A stretch of DNA of 57,003 nt, taken from Nocardioides sp. (GTDB lineage: Bacteria > Actinomycetota > Actinomycetes > Propionibacteriales > Nocardioidaceae). The position numbers and the translations under genes are program-made. The stretch is taken from positions 1-57,003 of the forward strand of contig NZ_JAOPWY010000122.1 in the NCBI RefSeq assembly GCF_025965415.1, written 5' to 3'. Below the pieces are notes generated by a model. That model worked only from the letters and a program-made list of their open reading frames with translations. It did not search any database and had not been told where the DNA came from. This document shows positions 50,481-57,003 of the stretch, piece after piece; the stretch's first letter is position 1; every line of letters starts with the position of its first letter.

Positions 50481-51806
50481 CTAGCCCGCGAGGTAGCCGA
50501 GGTCCTGCAGCCGGGTGATCTCCGCCCGCAGCTCGGGGTGCTCGGCGGTGTCGGCGGCCTTGGCCCCCGCGACGTACATGTGGGCGCCGTCGGCGGTGCT
50601 GCTGTCGAAGACCACGGTGAGCCGGTTGGCGATCGTGGCGTTGATCAGCGAGCCGAGCAGGGCCACCGGGTCACTGCGGTCCTCCAGCGACAGCACGCGG
50701 GTGGCGTCGGGGATCCGGGGGACCTGCGCCGCCGGGGCGCCGGCCGTGACCACCTGGTCGACCACGAAGCGGGGCGAGCCGGCGGAGGCGGCGATCTCGG
50801 CGGCCACGGTGCCGCCGGCCGCCGATCCCACCAGCATGACGCGCGCGTCGTCCTCGGTCACGACCTTCTCGATCGCGCGGACGACCTGGGCGGCATAGCT
50901 CGTCGGGTCGGCGCCGACGAGCCGGAGCCGACCGGAGTCCGGGCCGAGGGTGCCGGGCAGGTAGGCGATGTAGCGGCCGGTGCCGACCCGCTGGACGCTG
51001 ATCCGGCGGTCCTCGGCGACGAGGTTGGCCATCAGCTCCTCGAGCGAGCGAGGGGCCTGGCCCGCGCTGGCCTCCGCCGTGGTCTCGGCCTCGTCGACCT
51101 CCACGAAGGAGCCGGCCGAGTCGCGGAACGCCGACACGGCGTCGGTGGGGAACGGGTCGATGCCGATCGCCCGGAGGCCGCCGCGCGCCGCGTGGGCGCC
51201 CTGGTCGGAGGCGAGGACGCCGGCGGTGAGCAGGGAGCGCATGTGCAGGCCGTCGAGCAGCCCGCCGCCACCGGACAGGTGGTCCATCAGGTCGGGGTTG
51301 TTCTCGGCGAGCTCGTTGAGGTAGGCGGTGACGCCGTCGCGGTCCAGGGCGTCGGTCTCGATCAGGCCGGCGCTGACGATGGCACCACCGAGCGCGACCT
51401 CGGGGGCGAGGTAGCCGATGGCGCGGCCGGCGATCGAGCCCAGGGTCTTGTAGGCCGCCTGCTGGAGCTCGTCGATCCAGCGGTAGGTCAGCACCGTGGC
51501 ACGTACGACGAGGGCGTCGGCGTCGAGCTCGACCGATCGCGTCAGCAGCCCGTGCTTGCCCGTCGTGGCGGCGCGGATGTCCTCCTCGGCCTGGGCCCAG
51601 GTGGCCTTCGAGAGCTCACCGGAGTCGACGACGTCGTCGTCGCCCAGGATCTCGGCACCGAGGCGCGCGCGGGTGCGCATCTCGTTGCCGGAGGCGTCGA
51701 AGAGGTCGGCCAGCGCCAGCATCTGGTCGTACTTGTCGGCGGCCACGGATGCCGACGACTCGGGGGAGTCGGCGCCGTGGGTGCGGGGGATGTCGAGGTC
51801 ACTCAT
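50481..51806 (-). CDS. alpha/beta-hydrolase-like protein without nucleophile, ESX-associated context
   Basis: 441 aa. N-terminal helical half (YDQMLALADLFDASGNEMRT, reminiscent of WXG/LXG substrates) and a C-terminal alpha/beta-hydrolase-like core: RVMLVGSAAGGTVAAEIA, DQVVTAGAPAAQVPRIP and LSLEDRSDPVALLG. The nucleophile elbow, normally G-H-S-x-G-G, reads GSAAGG with Ala329 in place of Ser, while the acid Asp379 is kept. Hydrolytic activity is therefore unlikely. ATG 51806 overlaps the previous gene by 8 nt. Third gene of a minus-strand trio. Confidence 0.75.
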   Translation of the reverse strand: MSDLDIPRTHGADSPESSASVAADKYDQMLALADLFDASGNEMRTRARLGAEILGDDDVVDSGELSKATWAQAEEDIRAATTGKHGLLTRSVELDADALVVRATVLTYRWIDELQQAAYKTLGSIAGRAIGYLAPEVALGGAIVSAGLIETDALDRDGVTAYLNELAENNPDLMDHLSGGGGLLDGLHMRSLLTAGVLASDQGAHAARGGLRAIGIDPFPTDAVSAFRDSAGSFVEVDEAETTAEASAGQAPRSLEELMANLVAEDRRISVQRVGTGRYIAYLPGTLGPDSGRLRLVGADPTSYAAQVVRAIEKVVTEDDARVMLVGSAAGGTVAAEIAASAGSPRFVVDQVVTAGAPAAQVPRIPDATRVLSLEDRSDPVALLGSLINATIANRLTVVFDSSTADGAHMYVAGAKAADTAEHPELRAEITRLQDLGYLAG

Positions 51807-52749
51807 CTGCGGTCTCCCTGAGGCTGACCTGGGCCAGGACCGGGGCCAGCTCGGTCGCGAGGTCGTCGGGGTCGACGCGGGCGACCGCGACACGGGCTCC
51901 GTCGTCGTGACGCGGGGTGAGGGAGTGCCAGCCGTCCCGGAGCAGCACCCACGACACCACGCCGACCGAGGCGGTGGCCCGCTCGGACACCTCCGCGGCC
52001 AGGATGCGCAGCCGTCCCCGGCTCTCGGTGTGGACGGCGGAGAGGGCGGCCGCAGCCTCGGCGGTGCCGATCTCCTCGCCGTCGGCGAGGACCGCGCCGT
52101 CGCCCTGGCCCATCAGGACCGGGACCAGGTCGGAACGACCCGAGCGCAGGGCCTCCCCGACCGCGTCGGCGAGGGCGTAGGGCACGTCGAGCAGCGCCGG
52201 GACGTGGGACGTGGACAGGGCCAGGTCCTCGGGGACCGCGGTGACCCGGGCCAGCTCGGTGGTCCACTGCTCGACCGGGAACCAGGCCAGCTCGAAGACG
52301 ATGCCGTCGCAGGTCGACAGGCTCGCGACCGCGCCCCCGTCCTGGCGGTGCCAGGCCTTGACCTGGGCGGCCCCGGCCGCGACGTCGATGTCGAGCGCCA
52401 GGCGGGGCGTGGCCAGCAGGCCGACGGCGCCGACGAGGCCGGCGTCGGCACCGTCGTCGCCCACCAGTCCGCGGCGGCGGAGGGTGTCGTAGGGGTCGTG
52501 GAGGGTGCCGAGGGCATCGGTGTAGGCGGAGTCCTCGACGGATCCGCGGCTCTGCCCGAGCCGACCCGAGAGGGAGCCCGACGCGGACGGCGCGCCCTCG
52601 GTCGACTCGAGGTCGAAGGGGAGCGGTGCACCCCCGGCCAGCTCGGCCACGACACGCAGCTCGGGCAGGGTCAGCGCGAGCCGCCGGGCCATGCCGTCGA
52701 GGAAGCTCGCCGGAGGCGTGGGCGGGGTGGTCAGGTCGATGGTGACCAT
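51799..52749 (-). CDS. EspG-like (ESX secretion-associated) protein
   Basis: 316 aa. The order of elements (LDGMARRLALTLPELRVVAE at the start, VKAWHRQDGGAVASLSTCDG, then IVFELAWFPVEQWTTELARV) resembles actinobacterial EspG proteins, which in mycobacteria act as cytoplasmic chaperones of PE/PPE-type ESX substrates. Identification rests on pattern and on the WXG-like gene one base upstream; a structural comparison would be needed. Start ATG 52749. Confidence 0.5.
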   Translation of the reverse strand: MVTIDLTTPPTPPASFLDGMARRLALTLPELRVVAELAGGAPLPFDLESTEGAPSASGSLSGRLGQSRGSVEDSAYTDALGTLHDPYDTLRRRGLVGDDGADAGLVGAVGLLATPRLALDIDVAAGAAQVKAWHRQDGGAVASLSTCDGIVFELAWFPVEQWTTELARVTAVPEDLALSTSHVPALLDVPYALADAVGEALRSGRSDLVPVLMGQGDGAVLADGEEIGTAEAAAALSAVHTESRGRLRILAAEVSERATASVGVVSWVLLRDGWHSLTPRHDDGARVAVARVDPDDLATELAPVLAQVSLRETADE

Positions 52750-52750
52750 G

Positions 52751-53188
52751 TCAGAGGCCCGGGAGGGTGACGGTCAGCCAGTCCTTGTGACCGGCCGGGG
52801 GTGGATCGAAGGCGAGCAGCGCTGTCTCGGTGGCGTCGGCCTCGACCGGGGCCTCGCCCTCCTCGGCACCGGCCTGGCTCGCGCGGGTGCGGGCGTCCTC
52901 GACGAGCGAGGTGGCCTTGTGGGAGCGGGTGTCGATGGCCTCCTTGAGGCTGTCGACCTCGGCGAGGTGCCTGGCCAGCGAGTCGGCGGCGGTCTCGTGG
53001 TGCGCGGCGGCGGCGCGCAGGTGGTTGGCGCGCTCCTTGATGCGCTCGCGCATGGCGTCGGCGGCCTTGCCGTGCCACGGGGCGGCCTCGGCCTGGGACA
53101 CCAGCCGGGCCGCGAGGGCACGGATGTCGCCGCCCTGCTCGCGGAGCTGGGCGACGCGCTTGCGTCCCGCGGCTGTGTCGCCGTACAT
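52751..53188 (-). CDS. WXG100-superfamily-like protein with C-terminal extension
   Basis: 145 aa. Two long helices separated by a W-x-G turn (EAAPWHGKAADAMRERI), the hallmark of ESX (type VII) substrates, then an acidic and finally hydrophobic tail (DWLTVTLPGL). WXG100 proteins are usually about 100 aa; the extra 45 residues may replace a C-terminal secretion signal. First gene of a three-gene unit. No EccC ATPase or other ESX machinery is in the window. Start ATG 53188. Confidence 0.6.
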   Translation of the reverse strand: MYGDTAAGRKRVAQLREQGGDIRALAARLVSQAEAAPWHGKAADAMRERIKERANHLRAAAAHHETAADSLARHLAEVDSLKEAIDTRSHKATSLVEDARTRASQAGAEEGEAPVEADATETALLAFDPPPAGHKDWLTVTLPGL

Positions 53189-53404
53189 CGGATCACACCC
53201 TTTCGTCGGAGGACGCCTACCCGGGGGCCCGGTTGCCCAAACGTTTCCCCGCCCCCGAGTGTCCCACCAGCCCGGTGCGCCGGGGGCCCGTCCGGGGCAG
53301 GTGTCGCACGCCCCGCAGGCTGGTACGACGCCCTCCCGGGGGCGCGGCGACCGTTAGGATCAGTGCCCCGACCAGCCCGCTCCGGCCACGAGCATGAGGA
53401 CTGC

Positions 53405-54922
53405 ATGACCTTCGACGTCCACCAGCTCGACCTGTTCGTGCTGGTGGGTGCGGTCGTGACGCTCGCGGCGATCCTGGCCGTCCGGGTCTCGGCGGGCGTG
53501 GGCCTCCCCTCGCTGCTGATCTACCTGCTCATCGGCGTCCTGCTCGGCGAGGGCGGCCCCTTCGCGATCCCCTTCGACGACGCCCAGCTGGCGCACGCCC
53601 TCGGCTTCGGCGCGCTGGCGATCATCCTGGCCGAGGGTGGTCTGACCACCGACTGGCGGCAGATGCGACCCAGCATCAGGCTGGGGTTGTCACTGGCGAC
53701 GCTCGGGGTGGCCGTCTCGGTGGCCGTCGTGGCCCTCGGTGCCCACTTCCTGCTGGGCCTGCCGTGGGAGCTGGCGATCCTGCTGGGAGCGATCTGCTCA
53801 CCCACGGACGCGGCGGCGGTGTTCTCGGTGCTGCGGGTCGTGCCGCTGCCCAAGAGGCTGACCGGTGCGCTCGAGGCCGAGTCCGGTCTCAACGACGCGC
53901 CCACCGTCGTCCTGGTCGGCATCATCTCCACCGGTGCCGTCGCCGGCGCCGGCGTGCTGGAGGTGGCCGGCACGATCGTCTTCGAGCTGATCGCCGGCGG
54001 GCTCGTGGGCGTCGCCTGCGGCGTGGTGGGGGCGTGGATCATGCGCCGGGCGGCCCTGCCGTCCTCCGGCCTCTACCCGCTCGCGGTCCTGTGCCTGGCG
54101 TTCACGGCGTACGGTCTCGCCTCGGCGCTCCACGCCTCGGGGTTCGCCGCCATCTACGTCGCCGCGCTCATCCTCGGCAACAGCGAGCTGCCCCACCGGG
54201 TGGCCACCCGCTCGTTCGCGGAGGGCGTCGCGTGGCTCGCGCAGATCGGGCTGTTCGTCATGCTCGGCCTGCTGCTCTCACCCGGCCGGATCGACCTGCA
54301 CACCGTCGTCCAGGCCCTGGTGACGGGCCTCGTGCTGACCGTCGTCGCCCGACCCCTGTCCGTGCTGGCCAGCAGCATCGTGCAGCCGATGGCACTGCGC
54401 GAGCTGGCCTTCATCTCGTGGGCCGGCCTGCGCGGAGCCGTGCCGATCGTGCTCGCCACCATCCCTCTCTCCGAAGGGGTCGACGGCGCCGACGAGCTCT
54501 TCGACATCGTCTTCGTGATGGTCGTGGTCTACACGCTGCTCACCGGCCCGACCCTGCCGTGGGTCGCCCGGCTGCTGGGGGTCTCGCGCCGTTCCGAGCC
54601 GCGCGGGCTCGACGTCGAGGCCGCGCCCCTCGACCGGGTCGCCGCCGACCTGCTCCAGGTGACCATCGCGCCCACGTCCAAGATGCACGGCGTCGAGGTC
54701 GGGGAGCTGCGGTTGCCCCAGGGGGCGTCGGTCTCACTGGTGATCCGGGGCGGCTCGTCGCTGGTGCCGGAGCGGCGTACGGTCCTGCGCGCGGGCGACG
54801 ACCTCCTCGTGGTCACGCCGCGCAAGCTCCGCGAGGCCACCGAGGTCCGCCTGCGCCAGGTGTCGGAGAACGGGCGCCTCGCGCAGTGGCTCGGCGACCC
54901 CTCGAAGCGGGAGCGCGACTAG
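53405..54922 (+). CDS. K+/H+ antiporter, CPA1/NhaP2 type with TrkA-C domain
   Basis: 505 aa. About twelve membrane segments; GAICSPTDAAAVFSVLR and ESGLNDAPTVVLV carry the CPA1 ion-site Asp residues (the ND motif). The C-terminal cytoplasmic part (APTSKMHGVEVGELRLPQGA ... LLVVTPRKLREATE) is a TrkA-C domain that senses nucleotides. E. coli NhaP2 (CvrA) is the closest known type; the ion may be K+ or Na+. Start ATG 53405. Confidence 0.92.
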   Translation: MTFDVHQLDLFVLVGAVVTLAAILAVRVSAGVGLPSLLIYLLIGVLLGEGGPFAIPFDDAQLAHALGFGALAIILAEGGLTTDWRQMRPSIRLGLSLATLGVAVSVAVVALGAHFLLGLPWELAILLGAICSPTDAAAVFSVLRVVPLPKRLTGALEAESGLNDAPTVVLVGIISTGAVAGAGVLEVAGTIVFELIAGGLVGVACGVVGAWIMRRAALPSSGLYPLAVLCLAFTAYGLASALHASGFAAIYVAALILGNSELPHRVATRSFAEGVAWLAQIGLFVMLGLLLSPGRIDLHTVVQALVTGLVLTVVARPLSVLASSIVQPMALRELAFISWAGLRGAVPIVLATIPLSEGVDGADELFDIVFVMVVVYTLLTGPTLPWVARLLGVSRRSEPRGLDVEAAPLDRVAADLLQVTIAPTSKMHGVEVGELRLPQGASVSLVIRGGSSLVPERRTVLRAGDDLLVVTPRKLREATEVRLRQVSENGRLAQWLGDPSKRERD

Positions 54923-54926
54923 CGCG

Positions 54927-55430
54927 TCACTCGGAGCCGGTGGCCTTGCAGAAGGTCGCGTCCGCCTGCGCGAGCACCGACTCGACCTGCTGGGACCGCA
55001 GCGCCTTGAACCTCTCGCCCACCACCACGACCACGCCCACACCGATCGCGTCGCCGGGGACGACCCTGGCCTTCTTGAACTGTTGCTTGACCAGGTCGAC
55101 CGCCGGGTTGGTCGGGTCGGACGCCCAGATCTGGGTGGTCGCGGCCGGCTGCGGGGAGTCGCCGACGTCGCCGGCGACGAAGCCGCGCTCGGCCAGCTGG
55201 GCGCTCGTCGAGCCTGCGAGGCCGCTGCGACCACTGCCGTTGAAGACGCTGACCACGACCTGGTCGCGCCGCACCTCCGTGCCGGCGCTCACGGCGGCGT
55301 CCTCGCAGATCGCCACCGGCGCGTCCTCGGGGAACGGCTCGGTCAGCGCCGCCCAGCCCCAGACCGCGGCGACGGCGACGAGCAGTCCGAGGACCGCCAG
55401 AGTCAGCGCGGACTTCAGCGCCCCGCTCAC
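54927..55430 (-). CDS. LytR C-terminal-domain protein
   Basis: 167 aa: membrane helix (LTLAVLGLLVAVAAVWGWAAL) anchoring an exported LytR_C domain (VVVSVFNGSGRSGLAGSTSA, then QLAERGFVAGDV). It lacks the LCP phosphotransferase domain, so a cell-wall binding or accessory role is probable. GTG 55430 overlaps the stop of the gene before it (GTGA). Confidence 0.88.
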   Translation of the reverse strand: MSGALKSALTLAVLGLLVAVAAVWGWAALTEPFPEDAPVAICEDAAVSAGTEVRRDQVVVSVFNGSGRSGLAGSTSAQLAERGFVAGDVGDSPQPAATTQIWASDPTNPAVDLVKQQFKKARVVPGDAIGVGVVVVVGERFKALRSQQVESVLAQADATFCKATGSE

Positions 55431-55738
55431 TGGTCGGCTGCCTGGTGGACGCGGGCGTGCAGGACGCTGCGCTGCTGCAGGGCCGCGCGCAGCGCCCGGT
55501 GCAGGCCGTCCTCGAGGTAGAGGTCGCCGCGCCACTGCACCACGTGGGCGAACAGGTCGCCGTAGAACGTCGAGTCCTCGTCGAGCAGCGTGTCGAGGCG
55601 GAGGGTGTCCTTGGTGGTCACCAGCTCGTCGAGCCGGACCTGGCGCGGGGGCAGGTCGGCCCAGGCGCGCGAGGTCAGGCCGTGGTCGGGGTAGGGCCGG
55701 CCGACGCCCACCCGCTTGAAGATCACGCCGGTGATCAT
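55427..55738 (-). CDS. conserved actinobacterial protein, 103 aa
   Basis: MITGVIFKRVGVGRPYPDHG, then PPRQVRLDELVTTKDTLRLD and WRGDLYLEDGLHRALRAAL. This protein commonly sits next to a LytR_C gene in actinobacteria and is, to my recollection, auto-labelled a VapB antitoxin; no VapC lies here and the LEDGLHR block looks rather like a ParB/Srx-type fold. Function unknown. Start ATG 55738 (GAGGG 8 nt upstream). Coupled to the LytR_C gene. Confidence 0.75.
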   Translation of the reverse strand: MITGVIFKRVGVGRPYPDHGLTSRAWADLPPRQVRLDELVTTKDTLRLDTLLDEDSTFYGDLFAHVVQWRGDLYLEDGLHRALRAALQQRSVLHARVHQAADQ

Positions 55739-55771
55739 AACGACGCCCTCGTCGTGCCCCCTCGCGCTGAC

Positions 55772-55777
55772 TAGGCT
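55772..55777 (+). promoter_or_regulatory. -10 element of the HerA-like gene (leaderless)
   Basis: TAGGCT, 7 nt before ATG 55785; no Shine-Dalgarno sequence. Confidence 0.45.
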
Positions 55778-55784
55778 CGCGGGC

Positions 55785-57003
55785 ATGACCGAGACCCCTG
55801 AGGCCGTGCCGACGCCAGCCGAGGCCGCCCCCGTCGAGGCGTCTGCTCCCTCCGAGGCGCCTGCGCCGGCCGAGACCCCCGCTCCCAGCGACCCGATCTC
55901 CGAGGCGGTGGCGCCGGGCTACCGGTTCGAGGGTGCCGCCCTCGAGCTCGGCGGCCTCATGCTCGACGCCGACGACCTCAGCGACGTGCACATCAAGATC
56001 CCGCTCGGCATGCTCAACCGCCACGGTCTCGTCGCCGGCGCCACCGGCACCGGCAAGACCAAGACCCTGCAGCTGCTGGCCGAGCAGCTCAGCGCCAACG
56101 GCGTACCCGTGTTCGCGGCCGACATCAAGGGCGACCTGTCCGGGCTCAGCGTGCCGGGGGAGCCGAGCGACAAGCTGACGGCTCGTACGGCGAGCGTCGG
56201 CCAGCAGTGGACCGCGACCGGCTTCCCGACGGAGTTCTACGCCATCGGCGGCCAGGGCATCGGCGTACCCGTGCGGGTCACGATGACGGCGTTCGGCCCC
56301 ACGCTGCTCGCCAAGGTGCTCGGCCTCAACGAGACGCAGGAGTCCTCCCTCGGGCTGGTCTTCTACTACTGCGACAAGCAGGGCCTGCCGCTGCTCGACC
56401 TCGCCGACCTGCGCGCCGTGCTGCAGTACCTCACGGGCGACGCGGCCGGGAAGGCCGAGCTCAAATCGATCGGCGGCCTCTCCCCGCAGACCGCCGGCGT
56501 CATCCTGCGCGAGCTGATCACCTTCGAGGCCCAGGGGGCCGACGTCTTCTTCGGCGAGCCGGAGTTCGAGACCAAGGACTTCCTCCGCACCACCGACGAC
56601 GGTCGCGGGATCATCAGCCTGCTCGAGCTGCCCAACCTGCAGGACCGGCCCGCCCTGTTCTCCACGTTCTTGATGTGGCTGCTCGCCGACCTCTTCCACG
56701 ACCTGCCCGAGGAGGGCGACCTCGACAAGCCCAAGCTGGTCTTCTTCTTCGACGAGGCGCACCTGCTCTTCAACGACGCCTCCGACGCGTTCCTCGAACA
56801 GATCGCCCAGACCGTGCGGCTGATCCGCTCGAAGGGCGTCGGCGTCTTCTTCGTCACCCAGTCGCCGACCGACGTCCCCGACGACGTCTTGGCGCAGCTG
56901 GGCTCCCGGGTGCAGCACCAGCTCCGGGCGCACACGCCCAACGACGCCAAGGCGCTCAAGCAGACGGTGGCCACCTTCCCCAAGTCGCAGTACGACCTGT
57001 CGG
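55785..57003 (+). CDS. HerA-like ATPase, DUF853 (3' end outside window)
   Basis: 406 codons present. After an Ala/Pro/Glu-rich low-complexity start of about 40 residues comes a FtsK/HerA-type ATPase: Walker A GATGTGKTKTLQ, FAADIKGDLSGLS, Walker B LVFFFDEAHLLF, and VFFVTQSPTDVPDDVLAQLG with sensor residues. This is the DUF853 branch (E. coli YjgR). Substrate unknown; DNA translocation is inferred from the fold. Cut by the right edge. Confidence 0.92.
   Translation, partial: MTETPEAVPTPAEAAPVEASAPSEAPAPAETPAPSDPISEAVAPGYRFEGAALELGGLMLDADDLSDVHIKIPLGMLNRHGLVAGATGTGKTKTLQLLAEQLSANGVPVFAADIKGDLSGLSVPGEPSDKLTARTASVGQQWTATGFPTEFYAIGGQGIGVPVRVTMTAFGPTLLAKVLGLNETQESSLGLVFYYCDKQGLPLLDLADLRAVLQYLTGDAAGKAELKSIGGLSPQTAGVILRELITFEAQGADVFFGEPEFETKDFLRTTDDGRGIISLLELPNLQDRPALFSTFLMWLLADLFHDLPEEGDLDKPKLVFFFDEAHLLFNDASDAFLEQIAQTVRLIRSKGVGVFFVTQSPTDVPDDVLAQLGSRVQHQLRAHTPNDAKALKQTVATFPKSQYDLS

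Noticed and set aside
55427..55738. Toxin-antitoxin system (VapB label)
   Set aside because: No PIN-domain partner adjoins it and the sequence does not look like a VapB DNA-binding protein; kept as a conserved protein of unknown function.

Overview
The window is about 57 kb of very GC-rich, densely packed actinobacterial chromosome. Gene content (RecBCD, ROK-regulated xylose genes, paired ClpP with a ClgR/PopR-type regulator, GTP-type PEP carboxykinase, WXG/EspG-like proteins, DUF853 HerA-like ATPase), frequent GTG starts and 4-nt ATGA/GTGA overlaps fit Nocardioidaceae (Nocardioides-like); the genus is an inference.

Layout. 1-7.9 kb: recC-recB-recD on the minus strand, recD running off the left edge. 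8-11.6 kb: small housekeeping or stress genes (lipoprotein, CsbD, small membrane proteins, SRPBCC protein) with two gene relics (a frameshifted DICT-domain gene and an SGNH-hydrolase tail). 11.7-21.3 kb: a complete xylose module of two convergent operons, xylFGH-ROK (+) and xylB-xylA-ROK (-), with galM divergent from xylB. Uptake (XylFGH), mutarotation (GalM), isomerisation (XylA) and phosphorylation (XylB) deliver xylulose 5-phosphate. 21.3-25.7 kb: an agmatinase-family enzyme, a ScyD/ScyE-like secreted protein, a ClpP pair whose second member has lost its catalytic Ser and Asp, a PopR/ClgR-like regulator ending in a degron-like LALAA, and a hemerythrin protein. 25.8-27.0 kb: a secreted GH16 glycosidase.

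27.1-38.4 kb: an integrated element in a tRNA-Arg(ACG) gene. A 49-bp direct repeat (47/49 identical, 11,206 bp apart) marks the ends, and xis-int lie beside the intact tRNA copy. The interior is decayed: an orphan Xre/MbcA/ParS-type antitoxin, a NarL-type response regulator/histidine kinase pair with divergent membrane genes, an IS21 remnant (frameshifted istB, 5'-truncated istA) fused to a truncated Gfo/Idh dehydrogenase, a HdeD-like protein, a 30-aa membrane peptide and a multiply frameshifted receiver domain.

38.5-45.7 kb: two PEP carboxykinase (GTP) paralogues flank a GGDEF-EAL protein, a membrane glycosyltransferase and a small membrane protein. The second PEPCK has canonical active-site motifs; the first lacks two metal ligands and the P-loop cysteine. 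45.8-50.5 kb: a phospholipase-D-like/HTH regulator, a secreted micropeptide, two tRNA-Ser genes, a PH-domain-like membrane protein, and a MoxR ATPase with its VWA partner. 50.5-53.2 kb: a three-gene WXG/EspG-like/inactive alpha-beta-hydrolase cluster with no ESX machinery nearby. 53.4-57 kb: a K+/H+ antiporter, a LytR_C protein, a conserved small protein and a HerA-like ATPase cut by the right edge.

Many genes show no Shine-Dalgarno sequence but have a TAnnnT-like -10 hexamer exactly 6-7 nt before the ATG/GTG. This suggests widespread leaderless transcripts, and I used it to settle several starts.
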